Shown here: positions 26,391 through 35,990 of the stretch, piece by piece
How positions within the stretch are numbered: the stretch's first letter is position 1
Layout of the letters: every line of letters begins with the position of its first letter
NCBI RefSeq assembly: GCF_000153105.1
Contig: NZ_CH672376.1
Span: forward strand, 3,885,739 to 3,949,738
Reading direction: 5' to 3'
DNA length: 64,000 nt
From: Blastopirellula marina DSM 3645
GTDB lineage: Bacteria; Planctomycetota; Planctomycetia; Pirellulales; Pirellulaceae
The notes under the pieces: model-generated
What the model was told of the DNA's origin: nothing
Database searches by the model: none
The model's input: only the letters and a program-made list of their open reading frames with translations
Program-made: the position numbers and the translations under genes

Positions 26391-27630
26391 TGTTTTTCTC
26401 TTGCAAATGACAAGATCCCAACTCCTTCGCAATCGGCATGCATCCGAGGAACTCTGTGATGCTACCTCTTGCAACTTCCCACAGCGAGGATTGTGACTCT
26501 TCCAAAAATTCCGCCACGATGGAAGGCGCGCTCAGGATTTGGCTCCCTCGTTCAATGATCTGCTCAGCAATATTGGCTTGATGCAAATCCACGCCCCATT
26601 CACTCCGATTTATGTCGTCCAAAAACCACTGAAGTTTATCGTGTGAGATGAGCGACAGAATTGGCGTATTACATCCAAAAGGAATCATTTGGGAGTGACC
26701 TCGCATACCAATTGCGAGCGCGGGTTCGCTATACGCCGCAATTATCTCACGCGAATCGAATTTGCTCAGGTCAACCACTTCACAATCGATTCCTTGAGAG
26801 CGCAATACGGGTATCATCTCTTCGTCAGCACTGTAATGGGAATAATACTTGATGCTTAATCCGAAGCGATCGGCAACTGTTTTAACCCCCTGGGAAATGC
26901 TCTTCAGAATACTTTCCTTGTCATTCCCATAGCGCAACTCGGGTCGGTCGAACGCGCAGTTAAGCGCCAAAAAAGAACTCTCTGATTCTCTCAAGATCAG
27001 GTGCGGGTACAACTTTGCAATCAATGTCGTAAGACATGGTTGGAAACGAATTTTGCTGTGTAACTCGGTTGGCAGGTAGCTGCGAATGGAGTTCATACTG
27101 CCCGTGTTACGGAGGCCGACGAATTGCGCTCGCTCGACAAACACACGGATGTTATCAGTAAACACGGGGTCAAAATCAGCCTGGCCTCGAAAGCGGTTGT
27201 AGCCAACTCCCATGGCACAAAACGGAACGCGAATCCTCTTGATTTGCTCGACTGAACATGGCCATTGCCAACCACTAATCTGATTGGCGTTTGTGTCCCT
27301 TAGAAACAGTCCCCCGCCGCCGATGATCAACCCCTGCGTAGAGTTAATTTCGTCGATGGTCGACTCATCCACGGCGGATCGAGCATGAATTGCCTTCCAA
27401 TCGATACCACCGCCATAAAATGTGATCGCATCTCGCAGCACAGCAGGTAAAAGTATGTCACCCGCGTTGCTTCCCTGGGCGGTAAACGCGGCTACGTGGG
27501 CTATCTGACGACCACTACTTTCGCGATCCAAAAGCTGGCTCGGTTCCCAACGCGGAGCGTGAGCCATAGAGGTCCGACAGCGAAAAACGCGATATCCGTA
27601 ATCCGCAAGTTTATAAAAAAACGCTCTCAT
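26377..27630 (-). CDS. Polysaccharide pyruvyl transferase family protein (WcaK/CsaB-like)
   Basis: 417 residues. AAFTAQGSNAGDILLPAVLR is the N-terminal nucleotide-fold loop, GLIIGGGGLFLRD the glycine-rich motif, and RGHSQMIPFGCNTPILSLIS with HDKLQWFLDDI the conserved C-terminal half (RxHxxxxPFGxxxPxxxIxxxxK) of the PS_pyruv_trans family. These enzymes add a pyruvate ketal to sugars of exopolysaccharides, giving them negative charge. It lies in the minus-strand run of polysaccharide genes. The start at 27630 is followed by a basic/hydrophobic segment (MRAFFYKLADYGYRVFRCRT). Confidence 0.82.
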   Translation of the reverse strand: MRAFFYKLADYGYRVFRCRTSMAHAPRWEPSQLLDRESSGRQIAHVAAFTAQGSNAGDILLPAVLRDAITFYGGGIDWKAIHARSAVDESTIDEINSTQGLIIGGGGLFLRDTNANQISGWQWPCSVEQIKRIRVPFCAMGVGYNRFRGQADFDPVFTDNIRVFVERAQFVGLRNTGSMNSIRSYLPTELHSKIRFQPCLTTLIAKLYPHLILRESESSFLALNCAFDRPELRYGNDKESILKSISQGVKTVADRFGLSIKYYSHYSADEEMIPVLRSQGIDCEVVDLSKFDSREIIAAYSEPALAIGMRGHSQMIPFGCNTPILSLISHDKLQWFLDDINRSEWGVDLHQANIAEQIIERGSQILSAPSIVAEFLEESQSSLWEVARGSITEFLGCMPIAKELGSCHLQEKNNESV

Positions 27631-27909
27631 GTTGCTATTCTTCGATTGCGGCGTCCGAATAAAGGTACTTAGGAAGTCTGCGCGACAGCGGTTTTGAATC
27701 CGATAGGCTCAAACAAAAACACGATCCGTCGAAATGTCGGCCGTCGGACTAACCAGTCGGCTGAAAGCAAACCGCCAAATTTCACGATCCGCGTTAACAA
27801 CAAGAACGGAACAGGTAAACGACCTTTTCTATAAGCTCAAGCGCCACGTCACTTGACAGTCCCCGTTATTTACCTCGATTAAAAGGCAAGGCCGATACGA
27901 GTCGCACTT

Positions 27910-28626
27910 TTACGACTTTGTTGCCTCTACATAAAGCGAACGATAATCTTCATTTGCTTCACTTTCAAAACATCCTTCAAAGGAGAACGCAGACTGCCCG
28001 GAAGACTGGAACGCACTTTGCTCAACAGACGAGAACCCTACACGCAAAAGATCTCTTTCAATTGTCTCAAAATCCCAGGCATTCTGATGAGCTAGCGTTT
28101 CGCTCCCCAGTACTTTTTGTTGCTGACTCGCGGACAAAAAGCACTCACGCATGCATTCCCAACGGGTATAGGAGACTCCACGATGCATCGCGCGTTCCCT
28201 TCGCCGCCTGAAGAGTTCAAACCCATCCTCACCTTCGAGATACTTCTCCACAGATTTCCGAGCGTCAGGAAGAACGAGCCTCATTACGCCTTGTGAACTC
28301 AAGACGCGAAAGCATTCCTTGAATATTCGTGGTGCGGCGAAAATTGACATGTGTTCAAAGACATGACTTCCGTAAATGTGACTCACTCCGCTGTCACGAA
28401 TTGGAAGCCTTTGGCATTGGTTCCAGTCCACAACCAGATCACCACGACGAGGGTCAGCGTCAACAGCCAACCAGGTTACATCAGGTTTTGACCAGTTTGG
28501 TCCCGGGCCGAAGTGAAGTTTGTAAGTTGCTGCTCCATCAATCTTAACATTGCTGAACGCTCGGCTTCTCCTATCGTTTCGTTCAATACAAACGGATATG
28601 CCCAGAAAGCTAAATCTCATCGTCAA
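27910..28626 (-). CDS. SAM-dependent methyltransferase (type 11)
   Basis: 238 residues. KLHFGPGPNWSKPDVTWLAV matches motif I of class I methyltransferases in the variant used by sugar/glycan methyltransferases (LHlGcG), AVDADPRRGDLVVDW gives the acidic SAM-ribose contact, IYGSHVFEHMSIFAAPRIFK (motif IV with HVFEH) and VLSSQGVMRLVLPD (motif V). The C-terminal ~80 residues are variable and may bind the acceptor. It sits between the Wzt gene and the pyruvyltransferase-like gene, so methylation of a growing sugar polymer is likely. Base composition here is slightly more A+T-rich than in the housekeeping block. Confidence 0.82.
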   Translation of the reverse strand: MTMRFSFLGISVCIERNDRRSRAFSNVKIDGAATYKLHFGPGPNWSKPDVTWLAVDADPRRGDLVVDWNQCQRLPIRDSGVSHIYGSHVFEHMSIFAAPRIFKECFRVLSSQGVMRLVLPDARKSVEKYLEGEDGFELFRRRRERAMHRGVSYTRWECMRECFLSASQQQKVLGSETLAHQNAWDFETIERDLLRVGFSSVEQSAFQSSGQSAFSFEGCFESEANEDYRSLYVEATKS

Positions 28627-28751
28627 TCCACATATTTCCAGAAATGATTGCGAGAACGCATTTGCCCCACGTCCTACCTTGAAATCCTAAAGCTCTCCTT
28701 AGGGATAAATCTGATTTCAATGCAGGCATGATTCTCGGCCCTCAAAAACTA

Positions 28752-30002
28752 TCACCGCAAGACATTGAGTATTTCACCCGTCGCTTGTTGTGATACAGGA
28801 CACGTAACCGTATGATCCAACTGATTTTCACTCTCTACTGAGACACCACAAAATGGGTCATAACGCGCTAAGTGCCGCGGTCTTCGCGGATCCGCCGAGT
28901 CGCACACCATGAGGTGAAGCTGATAGCTCCCAGGCGTAAGCGGGAGTTCGTTCAAATGGATGCGCACCATACATCTTCCTGTCACGCGAGTAGCGACTAG
29001 GCAGTCTGTCCGCAGAACGCCTCTCTGTTCTCGGTTGTAAAACGTTAATATCAGAAGCAGAGATTCGATGGTGTCCGAAACTTTTAGTTCCAGATCCACA
29101 TAACGACTCTGCTGTCGATTCAGAACGAGCACTGTTCCATCGCCGCATACGCTATTTTCGCCGGCGGAAATGGAAATGACTTCAGCCGCTTCACTCCAAG
29201 ACTTCAACGCTTCAGGGGGTTCGAACTGGAGGAAATAGGAGTTTATTCCTTCCGCGGCCAAATGAGAGTGCGCCGCGACTGCTCCTTTCTCAAGGACGAT
29301 TACTTGCGTCGACATACGCGCGATCTGAGGCATGGAATGAGAGATAATTACAAGTGCGGAATCCCGCGCCAGGTCCAGCAGCGCGTTATAACACTTTGAC
29401 CTGAATCCTGCGTCTCCAACTGCCAAAACTTCATCAAGCAACAGAACATCCGGCTTGATCATTACCGCAGATATCGCAAATCCAAGCCTCACTTGCATGC
29501 CAGAACTATAATTCCGAACCGGCGTGTCAATGAATTCCTCGAGCTCAGCGAAGTCGACGATCTCTTCTAGTCGATCCGCAATCTGACGTTTGCTCATGCC
29601 GAGGATCGAACCGTTCACAAAAATGTTTTCGCGGCCGGTCAAGATCGGATTAAAACCGGCGCCGAGTGCAATCAATGCGCTGATCTTGCCACGCATATCA
29701 ATGCGGCCGGTGTCAGGCTTGATCAAGCCGTTGAGCATTTTCAAGAGCGTCGTCTTGCCAGCACCGTTGCGGCCGATCAAGCCCAAGCATTCGCCGCGTT
29801 TGACTTCAAAACTTATATCCTTGTTCGCCCAAAACTCGCCGGGCCGCAATTCAACTTCCGCCGCGTTCTGCGGCAAATGCCTCTGACGATTGAACGCGAC
29901 TTCATGCGCAATATCTTTGACGCCATACCAAAGACTCTGCTTCAGTTCACGACAAAATCTTTTGCTGACGTTTTCGCAAAGAATTAAGACGTCCTCGGCC
30001 AT
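28752..30002 (-). CDS. wzt: Polysaccharide ABC exporter ATPase with C-terminal glycan-binding domain
   Basis: 416 residues. Residues about 1-245 form the ATPase: Walker A GLIGRNGAGKTTLLKML, LTGRENIFVNGSILGMSKRQ, signature YSSGMQVRLGFA, Walker B VLLLDEVLAVGD and switch histidine VIISHS. Residues about 260-416 are a beta-rich C-terminal domain of the Wzt type, which in O-antigen exporters recognises the modified end of the finished chain before export. The start overlaps the permease stop by one base, so the pair is coupled. This fits a polymer completed in the cytoplasm and exported whole across the inner membrane. Confidence 0.92.
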   Translation of the reverse strand: MAEDVLILCENVSKRFCRELKQSLWYGVKDIAHEVAFNRQRHLPQNAAEVELRPGEFWANKDISFEVKRGECLGLIGRNGAGKTTLLKMLNGLIKPDTGRIDMRGKISALIALGAGFNPILTGRENIFVNGSILGMSKRQIADRLEEIVDFAELEEFIDTPVRNYSSGMQVRLGFAISAVMIKPDVLLLDEVLAVGDAGFRSKCYNALLDLARDSALVIISHSMPQIARMSTQVIVLEKGAVAAHSHLAAEGINSYFLQFEPPEALKSWSEAAEVISISAGENSVCGDGTVLVLNRQQSRYVDLELKVSDTIESLLLILTFYNREQRGVLRTDCLVATRVTGRCMVRIHLNELPLTPGSYQLHLMVCDSADPRRPRHLARYDPFCGVSVESENQLDHTVTCPVSQQATGEILNVLR

Positions 30003-30985
30003 TACATGCCCATCCTTGCGATGATATGAGGTTTCGCCACTCGAAGCGCAACAAAACTGCTTAACAGCACTAAACCGCTGATCCCAACCCAGATCAAAGT
30101 TAGCCAGAACCAGTTCCAGCTTCCGCTAAACAAGTTGTCACGAGACAACGCGATAGCCGGCGTCAGAGGATTGTAGGCCATCAACGTCGCTAGAACTCCC
30201 GTCGACTGCCCGCTTGCTTCAGGAAGTGGAAAGACGACCGGAGCAGTAAACATCACAATGGCCAGAAATGGCGATAGAGCGTTTTGAATGTCGCTATACA
30301 GTGCTCCCAAAGGTGAAATGCACATGCCGACGGCGAACGCAATAGTGAGGAACGCGAACGCACTCAATGGAAAGAAAATTGCCGTCCAGTGCAAACCTAC
30401 TCTCATCGCGATGAGCGTCAAAAACAGCACCGCAACCGTTACCGCGAGATTGAACAGGACTCTTGCAAAGCCGGCCAGAATGAAAGCTTCCAGACAAACA
30501 TTCAGCTTAACCAAGACCTCACGATTAGCGGTAATCGTGCTGATGGGCGCCATTACAGTTGCCGAAAACGCGGCCCACAAAGTTGTTCCCACCAAAACAA
30601 ACGCGGCGTAAGGCACCTCTCCTGTGTCGACGTTCAGAACCTTTTGCGCATTCAACAAGTACCATACCAACGCACTGCCCAACGGGGGAATTATCAGCCA
30701 AACGTATCCTAGAAAACTCTGGCGGAATTGGGCCTTCAGATCTCTCTGGAATAGTATCCAAGTCAACTCCCGATTCTTCCAAAGGTCACCAAAAATCTGC
30801 GACAAAAGTCGAAGCGGGCGGCGCAATGGCGTGGCGGGGGTATATGTCGTCCATTCCAACGGAATCGGACTGCTCTCGTGATTCGAATCGTCGCTCGCTG
30901 CGTTATCATCGCGAGTTGCCGAAATATCGAGGGCTTTGTGCATGCTGCAAAGGGATCGGCGAAAGCGACGTCGCGCGGCGATCAC
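30002..30985 (-). CDS. wzm: Polysaccharide ABC exporter permease (Wzm type)
   Basis: Up to 327 residues; an internal ATG at 30943 (MHKALDISATRDD) is an alternative start and gives 313. The conserved ABC-2 motif LFQRDLKAQFRQSFLGYVWL precedes six membrane segments: IIPPLGSALVWYLLN, AAFVLVGTTLWAAFSATVM, ILAGFARVLFNLAVTVAVLF, AIFFPLSAFAFLTIAFAVGM, FLAIVMFTAPVVFPL and WFWLTLIWVGISGLVLLSSF. It forms the membrane channel for the polymer and pairs with the Wzt ATPase directly downstream. It is the first gene of the minus-strand polysaccharide run and is divergent from rfbD (213-base gap). Confidence 0.9.
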   Translation of the reverse strand: MIAARRRFRRSLCSMHKALDISATRDDNAASDDSNHESSPIPLEWTTYTPATPLRRPLRLLSQIFGDLWKNRELTWILFQRDLKAQFRQSFLGYVWLIIPPLGSALVWYLLNAQKVLNVDTGEVPYAAFVLVGTTLWAAFSATVMAPISTITANREVLVKLNVCLEAFILAGFARVLFNLAVTVAVLFLTLIAMRVGLHWTAIFFPLSAFAFLTIAFAVGMCISPLGALYSDIQNALSPFLAIVMFTAPVVFPLPEASGQSTGVLATLMAYNPLTPAIALSRDNLFSGSWNWFWLTLIWVGISGLVLLSSFVALRVAKPHIIARMGM

Positions 30986-31198
30986 CTATTCCGAAGATGA
31001 ACTTGCCGCTGGTCGCACAGGCTTGGTATGGAAGCTCCTATTCTAGTCGTGAAGTCGTGAAGATTTAGCGAAGACTACGGCAACAATGGATCGCGACTCT
31101 GGCTTTAACGACTTCTTAACCAACCGGAATCGTTAAAACGCCCTCGGCCTCGTTATCCCTCATCCCTTCCCTACACAGAAATTGCTACAGTAACGCGG

Positions 31199-32068
31199 AT
31201 GAAAACCACCATCGCGATCACCGGATCAGCAGGCCAGTTAGGGAGCGAACTGGCACGGCAATTGGGAAGCCGCGCCGTACAGCTGTCGCGTGCCCACATA
31301 AACCTCGCGTCCGATGCGTCGATCTTGGACGCGCTGGGCGAAATCCGCCCGGCCATCTTGATCAATTGCGCCGCCTACACGGCCGTCGACAAGGCGGAAA
31401 GCGATGCCGAGGCTTGCTTTCGCGCGAATGCTGAGGCCGTCGCGACAATGACCGGCTATTGTCGCGAGCGGAACATCCGATTGGTTCAGTTGAGCACCGA
31501 CTACGTCTTTGACGACTACGCTGCTGACAATGCTGCTGGTTCGCAGCGTCCCCTCGACGAGCAGACTCCTGCGTCGCCGCGCGGGATTTACGCCCAGTCG
31601 AAACTACAAGGCGAAATCGCCGCAGCCGCGACGCCAGAAAATCTGATCGTGCGAACCTGCGGACTTTACGGCGGCGGGCCGACGATGCGCAATTTTGTGG
31701 AAACGATGATCCGCTTGGCCGCGACCAATCCAGAGCTGCGCGTCGTTGACGACCAACGCTGCACTCCCAGCTATTGCGTCGATGTCGCCGCCGCGGTGCT
31801 CCGCTTGATCGAGCAAGAAGCGACAGGACTTTATCATGTCACCAACCGAGAAAGCACGACCTGGTTTGAACTGGCGCAGACCTTATTTTCACTCACACGA
31901 AAGCCGACGGTTGTCCAACCGATCTCGACCGCCGAATATGGCGCCGCTGCTCCGCGCCCTGCCTATAGCGTGCTGAGTCTGGAGAAGTACTCCGCGTGCG
32001 TCCAGCGCGAAATGCCTTCGTGGCGCAACGCACTCGAGCGATATCTGAACGATCGCAAATTAGCTTAG
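31199..32068 (+). CDS. rfbD: dTDP-4-dehydrorhamnose reductase
   Basis: 289 residues, near the family norm. The NAD(P)-binding motif is ITGSAGQLGSELARQLG (7-23), the catalytic pair is in YAQSKLQGE (YxxxK), and INCAAYTAVDKAESDAEACF with QLSTDYVFDD are family signatures. It catalyses the last step to dTDP-L-rhamnose. Unlike rfbC, rfbA and rfbB it is on the plus strand, meeting rfbC tail to tail with a 9-base overlap of the coding ends. Confidence 0.95.
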   Translation: MKTTIAITGSAGQLGSELARQLGSRAVQLSRAHINLASDASILDALGEIRPAILINCAAYTAVDKAESDAEACFRANAEAVATMTGYCRERNIRLVQLSTDYVFDDYAADNAAGSQRPLDEQTPASPRGIYAQSKLQGEIAAAATPENLIVRTCGLYGGGPTMRNFVETMIRLAATNPELRVVDDQRCTPSYCVDVAAAVLRLIEQEATGLYHVTNRESTTWFELAQTLFSLTRKPTVVQPISTAEYGAAAPRPAYSVLSLEKYSACVQREMPSWRNALERYLNDRKLA

Positions 32069-32590
32069 GCAGCGATCCTTGACGCCGATATTGAAACAAG
32101 GCGCTTCGGCTAGTGACAACGCAACGGCGTCTTTGGGAGAGAGGAGCGGCGTTTTGATCGGCCACTCGACCGCCAGTTCAGGATCGTTCCACTGAATGGT
32201 CCGTTCGCCTGGGGGATGATAAACGTCGGAACATTTGTAAATCACATCCGCCGATTCGCTGATGACGCAAAAACCGTGGGCGAAGCCGATCGGCACAAAC
32301 AGCTGTTTGCGACACTCGCTGCTCAGAGAGACGCCGACCCATTTACCGAAGTTGGGGGAACCTTTCCGAATGTCAACCGCGACATCGAAAATCTCTCCCT
32401 GCAACACCGACACCAATTTGGCCTGGGGGCATTCGATCTGGTAATGAAGCCCACGCAACACGCTCTGTTTCGAATGGGAGAAATTGTCCTGAACAAAATC
32501 GACGGAGGTGATTCCTCGATAACGTTCCGCTTGAAACGTTTCGAAAAACTCGCCCCGCTCATCCTGAAAGACGCGCGGCTCAATCAACAA
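32060..32590 (-). CDS. rfbC: dTDP-4-dehydrorhamnose 3,5-epimerase, N-terminus probably frameshifted
   Basis: The frame read here (176 residues from a TTG) has the full cupin core: LIEPRVFQDERGEFFETF, DNFSHSKQSVLRGLHYQ (active-site His), IFDVAVDIRKGSPNFGKWVG, FVPIGFAHGFCV and YKCSDVYHPPGERTIQWNDP. The first 14 expected residues (MGIVKVTATALPEV, from an ATG at 32631, 5 bases after the rfbA stop) are present but in another frame, which reaches TGA at once. Adding one base to the T-run at 32589-32591 would restore the usual LPEVLLIEP sequence. So either there is a real one-base deletion, a sequence error, or translation starts at the TTG. It is the third gene of rfbB-rfbA-rfbC. Confidence 0.85.
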   Translation of the reverse strand: MLIEPRVFQDERGEFFETFQAERYRGITSVDFVQDNFSHSKQSVLRGLHYQIECPQAKLVSVLQGEIFDVAVDIRKGSPNFGKWVGVSLSSECRKQLFVPIGFAHGFCVISESADVIYKCSDVYHPPGERTIQWNDPELAVEWPIKTPLLSPKDAVALSLAEAPCFNIGVKDRCLS

Positions 32591-32636
32591 ACTTCAGGCA
32601 GCGCCGTAGCGGTTACTTTCACGATCCCCATTTCCC

Positions 32637-33548
32637 TTAAGCGTGTTTCACGTTACGCATGCCGATCGTCGGTTCCAGCAGATGAAGCAGATAGCCGGCG
32701 TAGTCGTTATTCAGTTGACGCGCGAGTTCTCGTAATTGATCGGCCGAAATAAACCCTTTGTTGAACGCGACCTCTTCGACGCAGGCAATCTTTAGCCCCT
32801 GTCGATTCTCGACGGTTTGCACAAAATTGCCCGCTTCCATCAGCGACGCATGGGTGCCGGTATCCAGCCAGGCGAACCCGCGCGAAAAACATTCGACGTG
32901 CAACTGCTCGCGACGCAGATACTCGATATTAACGTCGGTGATTTCAAACTCACCACGTGCGGATGGTTTTAGATTGGCGGCAATCTCGACGATCCTGTTG
33001 TCGTAGAAATAGAGCCCCGGCACGGCGTAGTTCGACTTCGGCTTCTGGGGCTTCTCTTCGAGCGAAACAACGCGTCCCTCGTTGTCAAACTCGACAACGC
33101 CGTAGCGTTCCGGATCGCGAACCGGATATCCAAACACGGTGGCGCCTGTCTTGCGACTTGCGGCGCGCGCGAGGATCTGCTGAAAACCTTGCCCGTAAAA
33201 GAGATTGTCTCCCAAGACCATCGCGACGTTATCGTCACCGATGAAATCACGACCAATGACAAAAGCCTGCGCCAAACCTTCCGGCTTCGGTTGAACGGCG
33301 TATTCGATGCGCAGTCCCCACTCCGCTCCATCTTTGAGCAATCGCTGAAATCCGCCGATGTCCTCAGGCGTACTGATGACCAAGATTTTGCGAATTCCGG
33401 CCAGCATGAGCGTGGTCAACGGATAGAAGATCATCGGCTTGTCATACACCGGCAGCAATTGCTTGCTGACGGCGCGGGTCAACGGATAAAGTCGCGTTCC
33501 CGATCCGCCTGCCAGGATGATCCCTTTTTGGAATGAACTCACCGTCAT
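32637..33548 (-). CDS. rfbA: Glucose-1-phosphate thymidylyltransferase
   Basis: 303 residues, the usual size. [20 protein letters not shown] is the nucleotidyltransferase signature, followed by [27 protein letters not shown] (metal-binding Asp), [20 protein letters not shown] and [18 protein letters not shown]. It makes dTDP-glucose from dTTP and glucose 1-phosphate, the first step of rhamnose synthesis. It starts 3 bases after the rfbB stop, so they are translationally coupled. Confidence 0.97.
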   Translation of the reverse strand: MTVSSFQKGIILAGGSGTRLYPLTRAVSKQLLPVYDKPMIFYPLTTLMLAGIRKILVISTPEDIGGFQRLLKDGAEWGLRIEYAVQPKPEGLAQAFVIGRDFIGDDNVAMVLGDNLFYGQGFQQILARAASRKTGATVFGYPVRDPERYGVVEFDNEGRVVSLEEKPQKPKSNYAVPGLYFYDNRIVEIAANLKPSARGEFEITDVNIEYLRREQLHVECFSRGFAWLDTGTHASLMEAGNFVQTVENRQGLKIACVEEVAFNKGFISADQLRELARQLNNDYAGYLLHLLEPTIGMRNVKHA

Positions 33549-33551
33549 CGC

Positions 33552-34628
33552 CTAACCTATTTTTCCGATCTCGCAAAGTCCCAGCCGTTCTCGGCGGTAG
33601 CCGCCGCTGGCGATTCGATCGAGCCAAGTCCGATGTTCCAAGTACCAACGAATCGTCTTTTCGAGGCCTGTTTCAAACGTTTCTACAGGGCTCCACTGCA
33701 GTTCGGATTTCATCTTAGCGGCGTCGATCGCATAACGTCGATCGTGGCCAGGTCGATCTTTGACAAACGTAATCAACTTTTCACATGGGCGGTGGGCCAG
33801 ATCAGGACAAAGCCGGTCGAGCGCCGCACAAACGGCTGTGACGATCTCTAGATTGGTTCGCTCGCAATTGCCCCCGATGTTGTAGACCTCGCCGGGCCTT
33901 CCTTGCTGCAGCACGCGACGAATGGCGCGGCAATGATCTTCGACAAAGAGCCAATCCCGCACATTTTGTCCGTCGCCGTAAATCGGCAACGGCTTGCCTT
34001 CTAACGCGTTTAAGATCATTACCGGAATCAGCTTCTCGGGAAACTGACGCGGTCCGTAGTTATTCGAGCAATTGGTCGTCAGCGTCGGCAGTCCAAAGGT
34101 ATGAAAATACGCGCGGACGAAATGATCGGCGGAAGCTTTGGATGCTGAGTAGGGAGAATTCGGCGAATAGGGAGTCGCTTCGGTAAAGAGCCCTGTTTTT
34201 CCGAGCGAACCATACACCTCATCCGTTGAAACTTGGAGAAAACGAAATTCAGCCGCTCGATCTGCGGCAAGTTCGCGCCAGTAGTTTCGGGCGGCTTCTA
34301 ACAAAGTGAATGTCCCTACGACGTTGGTTGCGACAAATTCCGCCGGCCCATCAATCGAGCGATCGACGTGCGACTCGGCCGCCAGATTGAAGATCGCGTT
34401 TGGTCGAAACTCGGCAAGCAAGCGAGCGATCAGATCGGCGTCGCAAATATCGCCCTCGACCAGAATATGTCGCGAGTCGTCCGCCAACTCGGCCAAGGAA
34501 TCGAGATTGCCGGCGTAGGTCAGCTTATCGAGGTTAATGACCGTAAGATCATCTTGCAGCACCAATTGTCGCACCAGACAACTGCCGATAAAGCCTGCTC
34601 CGCCGGTAACGAGAACGGTTTTACTCAT
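33552..34628 (-). CDS. rfbB: dTDP-glucose 4,6-dehydratase
   Basis: I start it at 34628 (358 residues, MSKTVLVTGGAGFIGSCLVR) because the conserved family begins there; the longer frame back to 34814 has no similarity. Signatures are the Rossmann motif TGGAGFIGS, VDRSIDGPAEFVATNVVGT, the catalytic STDEVYGSLG, YSASKASADHFVRAY (YxxxK) and NNYGPRQFPEKLIP. It converts dTDP-glucose to the 4-keto-6-deoxy sugar, the branch point for rhamnose and other deoxysugars. First gene of rfbBAC. Confidence 0.96.
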   Translation of the reverse strand: MSKTVLVTGGAGFIGSCLVRQLVLQDDLTVINLDKLTYAGNLDSLAELADDSRHILVEGDICDADLIARLLAEFRPNAIFNLAAESHVDRSIDGPAEFVATNVVGTFTLLEAARNYWRELAADRAAEFRFLQVSTDEVYGSLGKTGLFTEATPYSPNSPYSASKASADHFVRAYFHTFGLPTLTTNCSNNYGPRQFPEKLIPVMILNALEGKPLPIYGDGQNVRDWLFVEDHCRAIRRVLQQGRPGEVYNIGGNCERTNLEIVTAVCAALDRLCPDLAHRPCEKLITFVKDRPGHDRRYAIDAAKMKSELQWSPVETFETGLEKTIRWYLEHRTWLDRIASGGYRRERLGLCEIGKIG

Positions 34629-34883
34629 GCGTTCGATTCGCCTTTCGCCTCGATACGTTGACTCCGCCGAAGCAGATCGCGTGCTGTCGCCGGACAGCGC
34701 GAATCGCAAAGCGGATAGCAGTGCGTAACTTTCTTCATGACGCAACGTTCCCCGGAAGCGATCGAGTATACTCAACCGCATTCGCACGCATGGGATATCG
34801 AGTGAGGATGCCACTGGAATGCGCCAGACTTCACCCTGACTTAACTCTTTGCTAACAATCCAATCTTAATCGATCGTTTCGGC

Positions 34884-35978
34884 ATGGCTGAGGAACTCGT
34901 GAACGATTCTGCAATCTCGATTTCTGTGATTGTGCCGCATTATAACGGCGCGCCGTTCGTGCTTGAAACGCTTGAATCGATTGTCGCGCAGTCGCACCCC
35001 GCTGCAGAAATCATCGTCGTGGATGACTGCTCGACGGATGACTCGCTCGATCAGATCAAAGCGTGGAACGGCGAGCACGGTTCGCCGGTGCAGATTCTTT
35101 CGACCGCACAAAATAGCGGGGGGCCTCCGCAGCCGACCAATCTCGGCATCAGCGCAGCTACCGGCGACTGGATCGCCGTCCTCGATCAAGATGATCTGTT
35201 TCACGCCGATCGTCTCCAACAAGCGGCGCAAGCATACGCCGCCAACCCGCAAGTGGACTGTGTTGTGTCGCTGGGCAATCTGCTGCACGCACCTGACAAA
35301 GCGGCGACCGTCGCTCAAGGGCGTTTTGTGCGGGACCAGACTTGGAGACGACGTCGCCTGGTTGGTGACGTCTTTCAGCTTGCAAGCGGCGAAGCGATCA
35401 CCCATTGCGTTCGACACGGCATGTACGCAGCAGGCTATCCGGGACTTTGCTTTCGCCGCGACGCCTGGCGATCGATCGGCGGCGTTCGGGAAGGATTTAC
35501 CGTCGCGTCCGACTTTCACTTTCTGCTCGCGCTCTCCGCACGGTCCGACATCCTGATTGTCGACCAACCGCTCTATCAGCGGCGCGTGCATGGGCAAAAC
35601 CTGTCGAATCACAGCACGCTGGGATTTGCCGAAACGTTGCAAGCGATCTCGGAACGTCTGCAGGATCGCGCCGACTTGCTGGCCGATCCCAAACTGCGAT
35701 CGGCGTTGGCCTGGAGAATCATCGAGTCAGGCTGGAACGTCGCCGCCTTTGGCCGCGTCGATGTCGGTACGCGTTTGATTCGCCAGACGGCGTCGATCGC
35801 CGGCTGGACGCCGAGACGCGCCGCCCAACTCGCGGCGACGCCGCTGATGCCGGTGTACCGTCGCTTGTTCCTGTCGCGCACCAATCCAACCCCAGAGGTC
35901 ATCGCGCAGGTCGAGCAATACGCGGACCAGTTGTTGGAAATGATGCGTTCCCAGCCGATCGTCAACCACAGCGTCTAG
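34884..35978 (+). CDS. Family 2 glycosyltransferase
   Basis: 364 residues. SISVIVPHYNGAPFVLETLE (13-32), IIVVDDCSTDDSLDQI and WIAVLDQDDLFHADRL give the GT-A nucleotide-binding and DxD motifs (DQDD); YPGLCFRRDAW with VASDFHFLL (acceptor-side ED-like motif) follow. The C-terminal ~100 residues are helical and have no clear membrane segment, so the enzyme is probably cytoplasmic or peripheral. It stands next to the dTDP-rhamnose genes, so rhamnose transfer is a reasonable guess but not shown by the sequence. Confidence 0.88.
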   Translation: MAEELVNDSAISISVIVPHYNGAPFVLETLESIVAQSHPAAEIIVVDDCSTDDSLDQIKAWNGEHGSPVQILSTAQNSGGPPQPTNLGISAATGDWIAVLDQDDLFHADRLQQAAQAYAANPQVDCVVSLGNLLHAPDKAATVAQGRFVRDQTWRRRRLVGDVFQLASGEAITHCVRHGMYAAGYPGLCFRRDAWRSIGGVREGFTVASDFHFLLALSARSDILIVDQPLYQRRVHGQNLSNHSTLGFAETLQAISERLQDRADLLADPKLRSALAWRIIESGWNVAAFGRVDVGTRLIRQTASIAGWTPRRAAQLAATPLMPVYRRLFLSRTNPTPEVIAQVEQYADQLLEMMRSQPIVNHSV

Positions 35979-35990
35979 CCGGAACTGCGT

